Assembly: GCF_000003815.2 (NCBI RefSeq)
Contig: NC_049989.1
Span: 12,048,201 to 12,091,281, forward strand
DNA length: 43,081 bases
Reading direction: 5' to 3'
Source: Branchiostoma floridae
Taxonomy: Eukaryota > Chordata > Leptocardii > Amphioxiformes > Branchiostomatidae
The stretch's first letter is position 1. Each line of letters opens with the position of its first letter. Below are positions 18,946 to 29,845 of this stretch, piece by piece. A program made the position numbers and the translations under genes. The notes beneath the pieces were generated by a model. The model was given only the letters and a program-made list of their open reading frames with translations. It did not search any database and was not told the origin of the DNA.

Positions 18946-21900
18946 CTATGAAAAGAAAGACAAAAAGTGAATTAATTTCTATACATACACTGGAAAACAG
19001 TACAGTATGAAACTTACAATGGTATATTTATACTGACATTTACATTACATTGACATTTACATTGACATTTACACCGACATTTACAATGTCAACCTACTAC
19101 AAAATTTAATGTAATATACTGAATGAATTTGACTTCTGTGTGCTTCTTTGTGATGGAAATTAGTAACACAACCTCCATATATAAATCAAAACCTTTGGTT
19201 ACTAGTATCATTTGCAATATTCAATTTTAAATTGTTATTGATACCTTTATGTTGCTTAAGTAGTTATATTTGAACTTATGTTACAGCTTTTCTTATGTTC
19301 TTACTTTTGAATTTCTATTTTGTATTGTTACGTTTACATGTACAGTCAAACCTGCCCGAGCGACCACCTCTTCTCAGCGACCACCTGGCCATTTCGACCG
19401 CTTTTTCTCAGTCCCGATTTTTTTCCATTGACGTAAGCATTAAAGGGGCCGGTAAAACTATATAAAGAGAAGATAATATAAACTATGCCCTTCAGTATGC
19501 TACAGGGACCCATACAGTGCACATCAGTGGTGGCCTGGCTGAGAAAGTTTACCAAGTACAAGTTACTCTTCAAATCATGTTTGAAATCTAGAGACAAAAG
19601 ATAAGAAATTGAAGTAAGACTATTCATGAAGAAGTTAGCTTGAAGAACACTTAGCCCAGAATATGAAGTAATGAAAAACACTGGGTTGCTCTTTACTTTA
19701 GTGTGAGACATTGGCTGGCAGTTATGTGTACAGTTCTACAGAGCATTATAAGGTTTATACTGGTTTCTTACTATAAGTCAAGTATTACAAGTTATTGTTC
19801 TACACACACAACTCATGAGAGCTAATTCAGCTGTAAGGAAGACATTTTCAAGTTTAAAAATGTAGATGCAAATAAATGCTCTGATACAGTTTTGACAGGG
19901 CTGATTTGAAAAAAGTTGTTCTTTCAAGAACTGTATTATCTTATTATCACATGATCTTATCTAATTGAAACATTGCATTTTACTTTGGGTCATTCTGTAT
20001 GATTTGATAATGTTCCTATGAGAACCAGTACTTTGAACCAGTACAGTATTTGAATCAGTGACCAGTAATATGCTAATCTGTCTCTGACCATTGTTTCTAG
20101 CTGGTAGACAGTCTGGGATGTTTATGAGTTTATGTGGTTATGGGAGTCAATCTACCATTCAAACTGCTGGACAAGTCACAGTGGGAGCACTTCCTTATTG
20201 TTCTTACCCAGGGCAAGAAATCCCCAGGTTTAAGCGGCCTTTTCTCAGTGACCACCTGGCCAACGCGACCGCGACCGGCCCAAATTGGGACCCATAACGA
20301 CCGCATCATTTTCAAATTTTTCAATTTTTGATGATAACTAGCGCAATTTTGTGCCGAAATCGGGCAGTTTGCGTCAGATTTTGACCAACTGTACTGTACA
20401 TTCACCCGTGGGTAACTACGCTATCGGGACGTACCGGGTTCGAATTCGAAAGGTGCACCATAGTTATTTCAGATACGGCGATCAAGAACACAGCGACGCA
20501 TAAAGGTTTGTATGGTAACTGTCAGCATCAAAGTTCCCTTACTGTCTAAAACGTTAGTGTACAAATATTGAGCTTTAAAACACTATCGAATAAAAGCTCG
20601 ATAAAAGCTTGCGGTTAAATTTACAGTTTACAGTGTGCGTGTTGTATTTGACATTAAATACCTCGCTTCTTTGCGTGCGTGCAGTGTGCTTGCTATTTGC
20701 CATTAAGCACAACGGAAACCATTTATACTTTGCATCGGGCATGTTTTGTGTCGATACTCTTCTCAGCGACCACCTGTCCAAATCGACCGCTTTTTTCCGG
20801 TTCCCCGGGTGGTCATCTTGGGCAGGTTTGACTGTATCATGAAAATCTTTGGTTATCATTTGCGTTATTATTGTATCATCTTTCTATTGGATGGTTCCCC
20901 AAGTTTCCTTGTTTGTTTTTTCTTTGAAAAACCCAATAAAACAACAACAACACAACCTCCTAAACAAAGGTAACAGTTCTATTATTACCATCTCTCCTGA
21001 TAAGTTGTCCAGAACTTGGCTTGTGGGTTCTTCTGTAAGAAGAAGTACACTGTGGCAAGGACATCCTCAAAATCTACAGGGGAGAAAGACAAAAAATCTG
21101 ATTAAATCCATCGATGCTAATAAGCTCCATATTCTAAAGATACCCAGCTGGCTTGCAAAGAAAATTCAAGAGTTGCAAGTGATTATACTAAAAGACACAT
21201 GGTTAGTAAATGCAACATTGTCTGATCGCATATATAACCATCTTAATATCCGAATATCCGAATATCTGCAAAAAGTATACGGTCACCCTTCTGATATTGA
21301 ATATCGATCCATCAAAAAATCATACATCTAGCTCTTGCCGACAGGTAAATACACAAAAAATTGAGTTTTCCTGCAACGACCTCACAGTGAACATAGCAGC
21401 CAGTTTGGAACTTGCAAAAAATGCATGGCAGCTTACGACAAATGTTCTTTTGAGAAGCAAAAAAATCAAAAATCGTAATATCTCCCAATTGTACGTAATT
21501 ACAATGCATTGTTTCATTGAACAGTTCTAGTGTAATTGTTGTTGGAGATAATAGTATTGATGCAATGTTGCATTTTTGTATCATAAGCACTTTATAGTCT
21601 GTGTAATGCAAACTCCGCTATGCGGAGCTAGTAAGCTCCTCCCCGCGCGGCCATGTAGGACGGGCCATGTAAGAATTGGATTACATCAGGCTAAAGCACT
21701 TTACTATTAAAGATAATAATAATAACCTTTTGGATCATAGAAACAGTCAGACCCGAGGATGATATCCACAGGTGGCAGGGTCAGCATAGCTGGTGACACT
21801 TGACCCCAGGTCACACCAAGCACCTTGACCCCTGACATGTCGTTGACCTCGCAGCTCCTTCTGCAGTTTTCCAGGCAGCGTGGCAGGTGGCAGCTGTCGG

Positions 21901-24801
21901 TCAGGGTGACAATAGCCCCGCATTTGGCCGCTAGGATTCCGGGAAGGCTGGTGCCAGCACCAAGCTTCAAACATACAAAAAAGAAAAGTCTTTAACTAAG
22001 GCCACACCAATTTAATTTGTTGGTTCTCGGATTTCCCGACATTTTTTTTCCGATTTGGAAAACAAAAAATTAGTCCCAAGAAAAATAATATAGGTTTTTC
22101 TATTGCAGACATTTAAAAAACCCCATTCCAGTTGCACATACTGCTGATAAACCAATCAGAGCACTTTGATAATTTGCAGTCACATGATCAGAACAAAGGT
22201 ATAAAATCAAAGGAAGAGATTCATTGGATAAATCATGCCATGAAAAGCTGAAAACTTGACTACTTACCTTGTTTTTTTGTGTTATATAAGTTCAACCCAG
22301 ACTTTTTGCAATTTTTTTATTTTCATTTTTTTGACCGACCGCCCCAATATTTTTCTGAAAAAATCTGAGAACCAAGATATTGAATTGGTGTGGCCTAAAG
22401 CTTAAGCTTGGCGAAGAACAGAAAGACTAAACTTTTCCTTTTTGGGGGGCCGGGGAACATCTAGCCCTTCGTTAGTAACTTACACAATGATATATTGCTC
22501 ACTGTCAGTGATTGGGCTTAGGCCACAGCAAGTAAATTTTATGGATGACATCCTCTGCAGACTGCAAAAATAATGAGATAGGGCGAAAAAAAAACAAGAT
22601 GGGTAAAAAAAACAAGATGGCAAATTTTCAAAATAGACGTTGTAACAAGACTTGAAGTGACAAAATATGGCTTCACAGCCAATAAGGCATTCATTCCTGT
22701 ATTTAAGAAGTGCACCAGTGTAGTTAAAGTGACACTAGTGTGGTACGTAGACTGGTATCATTAACCATGTTGGCAACTACACTCATGGCTTCCATAGTTG
22801 TGCCACTTTTACAACTATCCATCAAGTTGCACCTCTGCAACTACAGTCAATGCTACAGAGTCTCTAGTGTCAATTCTACATTCAGTTATTAGGTTACAAC
22901 ACAACCTTTACCCATTTTCGTCTATCCGGCCTTCCCTGAAGACGAAAAAAATTCTTGTTTTTTTTTCTGAAATCAGGCGAAAATTAATGAGCGCGCGGAT
23001 GTCATCCATAAAATTTACTTGCTGTGGCCTTATTCAATGAATGGTCAGGCAGTATGGCAAGCTGCTACAAGCATTAATTAATCTCACTTGTGGTCTCATA
23101 CTGGACTTACTAGTATGTTGTCTCATTTACAATAATGCTTAAACATCCAACTTCAATGGGCGAAAATCAAATAAGGAAACAGTGCTGGAGATGTTTTAAT
23201 TTCTATTGCAAGAGCACTTATCTAGTAGTCAATAAAAAAAATGTCTCCAAAATCTGACCGGTGAATCGCTATCTTTTATATCATCTATAACTGCACATAA
23301 ATACTATCTACAAAGAGGGGCTTTCCGTTAGTGACCCGCTGACCGCATTACTCAGGATAAACAAACGTACACGTCCGACACTCGCTCGAATGCCGAATCT
23401 TTCCCACCTGATCCTGTCAGAAATACACAACCTTTCATCTCAAATCCTTTCGATATGACATGGGGGCCATAAAAGGCAATTTATCATCCACATAAGCACA
23501 CGATTTTGGGGCACAATTTATATTTTGGTAGGGATTCCTCGTGAGTGCCCAAATTCCTTGTGAGTAATACAGGAGCGAGGTCTTGTGGTCAGGGTTAATA
23601 ATCTAGCTGTGTGATGGCAGTTATACAGGATTTCCATTTCACATCATCTGCACCATGTTGGATTACAATGTTTGCCCGCAAAGAACACGAAAATGCTATT
23701 GTTTAATACAATTACCTGCCAACATGAAAACCAGGGAATTCAAATTATGATCACTTGATCACATAAATGAAAAGCCCGTATTGGAGCTCTAATTCCCGTA
23801 CCTTTTGCTAAAAATTTCCTGCATGCAAGCTCAAGCAAAGTAGAATTAACTAAATCATACAAATTTGTATGACATGAATATATTTCAAGTTTATTCTTAC
23901 CTCCAGAACATGTCTGCCTGCCACCTGTGAACGGTTGTGCCAGACAAACTGTGCCAGTACCACAGCACAGGGCCAGGTGTACATACCATAGCTGGGGTCC
24001 AGCACCTGGTACCACATATGGAATGTAACATTATTATAGGTACTACGTAGGTTTAGTCTGAGAAACTAATTTTTCAGCTGATAGGTTTCTTCCTTTGGTA
24101 CAGCAAACAATAACAATGTGAAGCACTACAAAAATGAAGCACAAAACAATGGCTGTCATCTACTGACAAAAAAGCAAGGTAGAACCCACCTTTTAAAGCC
24201 CATTGTTTCATTGCCTCTGTTCAAATACAAAAGAATCATTTCATTGTTTTCTCTTCCCATAAGGATTACTGTTAAGATTTACATAAACTTGAAGTTCATA
24301 TTGGCTGATAGAAGCAAGGACGCTTGAATCAATCTTATGAATTGCAGGCTACAAATCCACAACGCTTTTAAATAGAGCTTTGAAACATTTTTACTGAAGG
24401 CCTACTTTCTGGCGGTGTCACAGCGCCCCCAAGCGATGAATTGTAATAATGCAACAACTTTCTAGCACACGTGCACGCGCGAGCGGCACGAAACTGAACT
24501 TGAATGCGATGGCGACGAGGATGTGTAATTACTATAATCTATCTACAAGCAATATTAGGAGCCATACAAGCAATCATGTCATGCAATGTTTGAGGGCAAA
24601 TCTAGAGACCTGTATTATCAAATGAAAAGTTGTTTTTGAAGAAGACGCCCCCCACCCCCAATTCTGTGAGGACGTGAATGTATGGACAGGTAGGTTTATA
24701 AATATAAGGGCAATTAAGCGACGTACCTCTGGTGTTTTCACTTCCACGGGCTCTTTATTGTCCTTCCGTTCAAACCTAAACGTTTTAAATCTGCACTGCA
24801 T
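18786..24801 (-). CDS. METTL23: METTL23 orthologue, five coding exons (complete)
   Basis: Exons 24727-24801, 23901-24005, 21727-21964, 20989-21073 and 18786-18945 join in phase (0, 0, 1, 2) to give 220 residues and a TGA stop. The product aligns throughout with vertebrate METTL23 as I remember it: GMYTWPCAVVLAQFVWHNR, the SAM-binding motif LELGAGTSLPG (residues 59-69), acidic residue D83 in VTLTDS, ILGSDCFYDPKDFEDVL (residues 129-145; D133) and SDWSIESLLKRWKLTCVHIP near the end. METTL23 is a seven-beta-strand SAM-dependent methyltransferase of the METTL21-like group. The mammalian protein is reported to methylate arginine in histone H3 and is linked to intellectual disability. The start ATG (24799-24801) was chosen because upstream in-frame codons offer only TTG. 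All core motifs are intact. Introns hold several MITEs. Confidence 0.95.
19028..19096. repeat. Short tandem repeat TTGACATTTACA
   Basis: About five copies of a 12-bp word (GACATTTACATT / GACATTTACACC) in METTL23 intron 4. Confidence 0.75.
19341..20836. mobile_element. Mariner-like nonautonomous element (TA sites), possibly composite
   Basis: Left end TACAGTCAAACCTGCCC and right end GGGCAGGTTTGACTGTA are inverted repeats flanked by, or beginning with, TA, as for Tc1/mariner insertions. The word TCTCAGCGACCACCTG appears near both ends (19372, 20760), and a variant sits at 20242, so two or more copies may be nested. 1.5 kb, no transposase frame. In METTL23 intron 4. Confidence 0.65.
20989..21073 (-). 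CDS. METTL23: METTL23 coding exon 4
   Basis: 85 nt, acceptor CCCCTGTAG and donor GTAATA, phase 1 in and 2 out. It encodes DFEDVLATVYFFLQKNPQAK and then FWTTYQER, matching the DFEDILATIYFL region of the mammalian protein. Confidence 0.92.
21603..21726 (+). mobile_element. Probable LINE or SINE 3' end with (AATAAT) tail
   Basis: CTCCGCTATGCGGAG hairpin (21613-21627), then a CG-rich stretch, ATGTAGGACGGGCCATGTA, TTACATCAGGCTAAAGCAC and a GATAATAATAATAA tail touching METTL23 exon 3. The shape fits a retroposon 3' end; family not recognised. Confidence 0.4.
21727..21964 (-). CDS. METTL23: METTL23 coding exon 3 (SAM-binding core)
   Basis: 238 nt, acceptor TTTGAAG, donor GTTATT, phase 0 in and 1 out. 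It carries LGAGTSLPGILAAKCGA, VTLTDS and DIILGSDCFYDPK, the glycine-rich loop and downstream strands of the Rossmann-like fold. Confidence 0.95.
22000..22395. mobile_element. Harbinger-like MITE, family A copy 2 (TAA target duplication)
   Basis: Ends GGCCACACCAATTTAATTTG and its inverse, continuing GGTTCTCGGATTT, are close to those of the 7508-7939 copy. TAA on both sides (21997-21999, 22396-22398). 396 bp, noncoding, in METTL23 intron 2. Confidence 0.8.
22521..23029. mobile_element. Harbinger-like MITE, family B (TTA target duplication)
   Basis: The first 33 bp (GGCCACAGCAAGTAAATTTT then ATGGATGACATCC) are perfectly inverted at the right end, and TTA flanks both ends (22518-22520, 23030-23032). 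509 bp with no transposase. A diverged fragment similar to one end (ATGGATGACATCTGCGC) occurs at ~31038. Confidence 0.85.
23040..23900. other. METTL23 intron 2, no recognised feature
   Basis: No exon, element end or RNA gene seen. Confidence 0.45.
23901..24005 (-). CDS. METTL23: METTL23 coding exon 2
   Basis: 105 nt, 35 codons, acceptor GGTACCAG and donor GTAAGA. It encodes VLDPSYGMYTWPCAVVLAQF and ends RHVLE, the start of the SAM-binding strand. Confidence 0.95.
24727..24801 (-). CDS. METTL23: METTL23 coding exon 1
   Basis: 75 nt, 25 codons, from MQCRFKTFRFERK to KTPE, then donor GTACGT, phase 0. It corresponds to the variable N-terminus before the conserved VLDPSYG. Confidence 0.85.
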
Positions 24802-24894
24802 GCTATAGGAGGTCAAAAACTACGGTATAAGTGGATACACTTCGTACGTAGGGAAACGTACGTTCGGAGGCCATCTTGACAGAACAGTTTAGAT

Positions 24895-24914
24895 CTTTTC
24901 CGCTAGGTGGCGCA
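24895..24914 (+). promoter_or_regulatory. CTCF-like motif upstream of METTL23
   Basis: CCGCTAGGTGGCGC at 24899-24912 is close to the animal CTCF core (CCGCnnGGnGGCAG), ~100 bp upstream of the METTL23 start codon. A second loose match on the minus strand (TTGGGGGCGCTGTGA) lies near 24421-24437 in intron 1. Motif resemblance only. Confidence 0.3.
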
Positions 24915-25006
24915 AGTGAGCTGTATTGAAACCGAAGGACAAAGATGGTAATTAGTCGTGGTATAGACAAAGTTTGATGGCATTTTGCAAACATCTAAAC
25001 CACGTG

Positions 25007-25233
25007 TCACTGTGAAGAGGTGAGACAATAAACGTGCTTAGTATGTTCTAGGATTGTTTTAAGAAAATCAAGACTGTCAGCTGTATCATAACTCTCAGTA
25101 GATAACGTAACAGAATAGATGAAATCAGGATGATTATTTCTTCTATCATCATAAAACAGGTGGATTGAGAAAATGTCGTCTTCAGAGATGGATTGTAGTA
25201 AATACTGCACAATATTCCTCTCTTCCAGACCTC
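25007..25233 (-). CDS. Candidate terminal exon of an unidentified minus-strand gene
   Basis: An open frame on the minus strand reads LEERNIVQYLLQSISEDDIF, SIHLFYDDRRNNHPDFIYSV, TLSTESYDTADSLDFLKTIL and EHTKHVYCLTSSQ to TGA at 25007-25009. The composition looks like a folded protein, not chance. It has no ATG, and an in-frame stop lies just upstream of an AAG|AG acceptor-like site near 25233, so it would be a last exon. Earlier exons would lie beyond the 25.3-25.9 kb minisatellite and were not found. It ends ~205 bp upstream of METTL23. Family not recognised; a decayed exon is possible. Confidence 0.4.
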
Positions 25234-25304
25234 TTCAGCACAATAGAACATTATGTTGCTACCATGATCATAATTTGCATGATGTCCTGGCTACCATCAC
25301 TAGA

Positions 25305-25930
25305 GGGCCGGGGGTACGGGCACTAGTGGGGGTACGGACGATCTTGGACGGTACGGACAGTCTTTGGGGGTACGGACACTAGTGTGGGTTCGGAGAATCT
25401 TGGCGGTACGGACACTTCTGGGGTATGGACACTAGCGGGGGTACGGGCACTACTGGGGGTACGGACACTCTACAGTGGCGGGCACTTTTGGGGGTACAGA
25501 CACTACTGGGGGTATGGACAATCTTGGGGGTACCTAAAATATTGGGGGTACGGACACTACTGGGGGTACAGACAATCTTGGGGGTACAGACAATCTTGGG
25601 GGTACAGACAATCTTGGGGGTACGGACACTCTTTTGACAAAAGTAATTGTATACTAGTCAGAGCATTTACTTGTTCTTAAACAGTTCATACGGAGGGAGG
25701 ATACTCACTCCCCGGTTTTACATATCTCTTGATACATCCCCCACCGGGGACGGACACTACTTACTATTGGGGGTACTGACACTAGTAGGGGTACGGACAA
25801 TCTTTGGGGTACGGACACTACTGGAGGTATGCACACTAATGGGTTACGGTCACTAGTGGGGGTACGGACAATCTTGGGGGTACCGACACTACTGGGGGTA
25901 CGACAGTGTTTGTGGTACGGACAGTCTTTG
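25305..25930 (+). repeat. Minisatellite of GGGGGTACGGACACTACT-type units
   Basis: About 25-30 units of 17-20 bp (GGGGGTACGGACACTACTG, GGGGGTACAGACAATCTTG) in two blocks, 25305-25635 and 25755-25930, with ~120 bp of other sequence between. Open frames across it are by-products of the repeat. Confidence 0.9.
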
Positions 25931-26089
25931 TAACCAATCGGACTGTGCACTTGAAGCCATTGACGAACTAGCCTCTGTCACTGAGCAATCTGTGCATTGG
26001 ACTCAGACTGTTCTCATTACTCATGTGCAACTTTTTCTACGTTGGCAGGCTACCATTTTGTCTGACTTTACAAGCAAACTCCTTCTCAC

Positions 26090-27590
26090 CGTACATGCAA
26101 ATATCCACCCACTATCTTTTGCTAGCCAAAGATATATGAATATGAATATAAAAGGCAATCTTGTGATCGGTCTGAAGTAAGGCTATCTTGGTTCTTATAA
26201 GAGTTCGATGACGTTTTGCAATCTTGTTTTTTCTATGCGAGCAGACTAATTCTTTGGTAAAGAAGGTACTTGGAGATGGGGCTTGGGAGATAAAACATTG
26301 TCCAAATCCCTATTTAAATATGGCCAACCAATAAGTTAAAAAAAAAAAAAAACTAATCACAGTTTATATATTCCAGAAGAAAAGGCTGAGAAATAAGCAC
26401 CCTGATACAATTGTGCCAACGTCTGAATCACAATGGCAGCAAAGAGACTTCACTTTAGTAATACGTAACGTGGTGGCCTGATTACTATTCAAGAACCTGA
26501 CGTTTCATTTGTCTGGTGTTGATAAAAAGAATACTCGGGCAAGTTCATCGAAATATTTCTAAATGAAGAGGGCATAAATACAACATACATGCACTTCTTT
26601 TGTAAAACAATGAAAACAATGTCGTAATGAAGTACACATTTGTTCAGAAAAGTACTTCATATAGTATATTTCCTTAAACCGACAAGCGATAACAATTTTA
26701 TGCATCTATATTCGATGCTTTGCACTCACGAAATGGGTCGCCTGTAGTCTTGAATAATACAATTCAGTCAACTGACACCTGGAACAAAGTCTGTCTTATA
26801 ATCCAGAAGTAAATATCGTTGAGGTTTGAGTCCTGATAAATCGGGAATGACTGGGCCGGACGTCTGGTACGTACAAAGTTTTTAATCCGCTTGTTGTTTA
26901 AGTATGCCTAACTGAAACCATTCTTCTACTAAACTAAGTCCTATTATCTTAATATTGATCATCACATGTACAGCTTATTTCAAGCTTAATATCTTGCTGC
27001 ATCTTATTATTGTCTCAGAATAATATCACCTCTAATAATTACGCAAGGTAACCTTCAAATGAAAATAAGCAATGTGCAATGAATATCTAAAATGCGCGAA
27101 ACGTGAGGATAACTAATGCTGCAATAATCATTGTGTGACTTCTAAGATGACTGTAATCTCCAAGCAGATCCTACAATAGCATAAGATAGTACCAAACTGG
27201 CCAAGGAGTGTAGTCAGCCAAGAGGTGTCCGGTAGCGGTAGCCAAACACACTCCTAAGCCGACTTCACTCCTCTGCCAGCTTTTGATACTTTATATCTAT
27301 CTTATGCTACCGTAGGATCTGCTTGGATATTAGATAGCTGAACCATAATTGGCAAAGTGCGGAAGGGGAAGAGGATGTAATGATGCAATAATCTCTTTAA
27401 ATCCATCGATGATCCACATTGTTAGTCTTAGGGTACCCTGAAAAATGATAATCGTCAACATGGTGCCCAATATACAATAAGGTTGTCTATGACAGAAAGT
27501 GTATGATTTTCATTATTCATGAACTATGATATATCATACATATATGTATAAGATATATTTCATGGATAATGATATGTCAGAAACATTCTA
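26090..27590 (+). repeat. Paralogous noncoding segment, copy 1
   Basis: Shares ordered blocks with 30170-32130 in direct orientation: TTTTGCTAGCCAAAGATATA, GACTAATTCTTTG, AAGAAGGTACTTGGAGATGG, GGCCAACCAATAAGTT, CGTTTCATTTGTCTG, TAACTGAAACCATTCTT and AATAAGGTTGTCTATGACA. Identity looks roughly 70-75% by eye. No preserved reading frame. Likely an old tandem segmental duplication of noncoding DNA. Confidence 0.75.
27157..27328. mobile_element. Foldback element with TCCAAGCAGATCCTA ends
   Basis: The left arm TCCAAGCAGATCCTACAATA, then GCATAAGATAG, is inverted at the right end (CTATCTTATGCTACCGTAGG then ATCTGCTTGGA). The inner parts (GGAGTGTAGTCAGCC against GCCGACTTCACTCC) also pair. Shares the CTCCAAGCAGA end with the 8553 element. 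It lies in a part of segment copy 1 that has no counterpart in copy 2. Confidence 0.7.
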
Positions 27591-27810
27591 TCCAAGTGTC
27601 ATCATTACCATCATCATCATATCACTTTTCTCCTGATGAGGTCATTCTCACACCAGTTATTTATTTATAAATCTCAAAACTTTTGAAAGTTGATTTCCAA
27701 GGGGGCCCCACCATACATGTAAACAAGGCAAACAACGTGTTACATTCAGTCAAAGTTAAGACGCCAGTGGGCAACATACAGTGGATCACATAAAAACCTA
27801 GGCGTCACAT

Positions 27811-28937
27811 GCCCGTAGCCAGGATTTTGCCTGGGGGGGTTCGTTTTACTCTTTGGCGGACCAACGAGCGCCAAAGGCGCGAGGCGAGCGCCGAAGGCGC
27901 GAGTTTCCTAGGGGGGTCCGGGGGCATGCTCCCCCGGAAAATTTTGAAAATTGAACTCTCTGAAATGGCATTTCCTGCGTTTTTAAGAGATTTTCAAAGG
28001 AAAAAGCAGAGCCACTCACACAACTGCTTCAGACATTATTTTATTCGACGAAAACGAAAGATTGGGTACATCAGTTATGAAATGGCACGTCATCACTTCT
28101 CCGAACTTTTAACTGGCTCTGATACTCCATTCAATTTGTATACGACAACCGACACGAAAACTGGATGCTTTACAACGCTCTTGTACTTGAAATGTTTTTC
28201 CTCTTAGAAATGGGTGAAACTACATCGTGCCAATCAGCAGGCTCTATCACTGTGTATACCTTTGTTGCACAACAATTGTACAAGATAAAAAGTATGGCAT
28301 CTACATTTATCATATCTATAGCTTATCTTAACTTGTGTCGGCGCTGTCATCCACAGTCCACCAAATAAGACTTCCGGGCGCCTTTTACCATAGCAACAGT
28401 CAGGCTTGACTTTTTTGACTGCGGTCAGCCACTTCCATTGCCACCCCCGTTAAACTCCAGCTCCGGCCCGCACGGTCCAGCTCTTGCCAGCACGGTCCAG
28501 CTCCGGCCCGCTTTGATTCCAGCTCCGGCCCACACGTCCCAGCTCCGGCCCGCACGGTCCAGCTGGAATCAGTGCGGGCCGGAGCTGGACCGTGCGGGAA
28601 GAGCTGGACCGTGCGGGGCCGGAGCTGGAGTTCAACGAGGGTGATGGCGTGAAAGTTGTCTTTCTAACGCGTGCCGCGCCCCGCCTCGCGCGGGCCGGGT
28701 CTTTTACATAACAGTAGTACGCCCCGGACTCAGGAAGAACTAACTGTAAACCGCAAGGTTCATCTTTATGACAATGTGAGCAATTTTTCTATGATTCTAG
28801 ACCCGTTGGAAATACAAATTAGTCCGTCTTTTAAAAGTATTGTGCATTGAAAAAACGGACCTTCGAGAAAAAAGCGGACCTTCGAGCCCGCGTGGGGGGG
28901 TGCGTCCGCACCCCCCGAACCCCCCCTGGCTACGGGC
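27811..28937. mobile_element. DNA element with GCCCGTAGCCAGG terminal repeats
   Basis: Ends GCCCGTAGCCAGG (27811-27823) and CCTGGCTACGGGC (28925-28937) are perfect inverted repeats flanked by AT on both sides. Subterminal G- or C-runs (CTGGGGGGGTTCG; CCCCCCGAACCCCCC) also pair. This type of end is common in invertebrate genomes. The interior has no intact transposase; a 132-codon frame from 27809 includes subterminal repeat and is probably not a gene. Contains a GC-rich palindrome. Confidence 0.75.
28445..28642. repeat. GC-rich palindrome of CCAGCTCCGGCCCGCACGGT units
   Basis: Several ~18-20 bp units in one sense (28456-28565) are followed by the reverse complements of the outer units (28560-28634). 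The outer ~80 bp form an almost perfect inverted repeat: AACTCCAGCTCCGGCCC to the left, GGGCCGGAGCTGGAGTT to the right. It would fold into a very stable hairpin. Confidence 0.85.
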
Positions 28938-28976
28938 ATGCCGTCAAAACAAAATCGGTTCCCCTTTCACCAAGGA

Positions 28977-29528
28977 GCTTTCATAAGATCTGTATCTGTA
29001 TCTATATAACCGTTATAACCGCCGTTCGGCGTAACACACCAGCTTCGCAGGCGCCCGGCTCGGCAGCAGCTGGTTATATTACACCGAACGACCCGTCACA
29101 TCTAGCTTTTGCACATCTATTTGCAAGCGTTCTTTCAAACTGCCAAGAGAAGACGCCCCTAATGTACTTGGTAATAACAAATTCCACTCTACAATAGTTC
29201 TGGGAAAGTACGAATTTTTGAACACATCAATTCTAGGTCGGTAACTCTGGTATTTGAAGGCATGACTGTTTCTTGTTCTTTTTTGAGCTGGAATTAGATA
29301 CTTATCAGTTGGTACGTCCACCAGATTATTGGTCATTTTGTACATCATGGAAAGTCTGGACATTTTCCTTCTGTCTGCAAGTGACATCCACTGCAAATCT
29401 GTTTTCATTTTGGTAACACTAGAATCCCTGTTGTAGTTGTTTGTACAGAATCGGGCAGCTTGGTTCTGAACCCTTTCCAGTTTATCTTTGACCCCCCCCC
29501 CCCTGATTTCACAGTCGTAAACTTTCAA
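28977..29528 (-). pseudogene. LINE (CR1/L2-like) 3' end, truncated reverse-transcriptase ORF
   Basis: On the minus strand the frame reads KLERVQNQAARFCTNNYNRD, TDLQWMSLADRRKMSRLSMM, YKMTNNLV and FPRTIVEWNLL, the C-terminal region typical of CR1/Jockey-type LINE ORF2. The 3' UTR with GGCGGTTATAACGGTTATAT and a short GATACA tail ends near 28980. It is 5'-truncated, as usual. The remaining 149 codons are uninterrupted, suggesting a fairly young insertion. Confidence 0.85.
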
Positions 29529-29759
29529 AGGTCAAACCAAAAACGTCAAGAGATGGAGTGGAGGTCAGAGGTCAAGGTTCTACATGTGTACCATGATGTG
29601 TAGTTACGCTCAACTTGCATACATTACTTATGCCACACTGCAACCTAGCAGACAATGTACTAGTCTTAGAGGTATTACTGAAATAACATCTGTCATTGAG
29701 CAACTGCACACTTGTAATTACTACAGAAGAAGCCTCTTGCTCTGCCTCACGTTCGCACT

Positions 29760-29845
29760 TATTTATTTATTTATTTGTTTAGTTGTTTACAAACAGCCAG
29801 GGTTGCCCAACTAGCCAAGGGCTATTGCCAAGGGCTAACCCTGGG
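29760..29845 (-). mobile_element. Possible LINE or SINE 3' tail (TTTA)n
   Basis: TTATTTATTTATTTGTTTAG followed by TTTACAAACAGCCAGGGTTG and GCCAAGGGCTA repeats. A similar arrangement (TTATTTATTTATTTGCAAAT) stands at 14343. Both look like retroposon tails on the minus strand. Family unknown. Confidence 0.35.

Noticed and set aside
20849-21331. 160-codon plus-strand frame over METTL23 exon 4
   Set aside because: Antisense shadow of a confidently identified exon plus intron.
25384-25680. Frames encoding WGYRQSWGY-type repeats
   Set aside because: Translation of the GGGGGTACGGACACTAC minisatellite; no gene structure.
27809-28207. 132-codon frame at the left end of the GCCCGTAGCC element
   Set aside because: Starts inside the terminal repeat and translates the G-rich subterminal sequence; no transposase motif seen.
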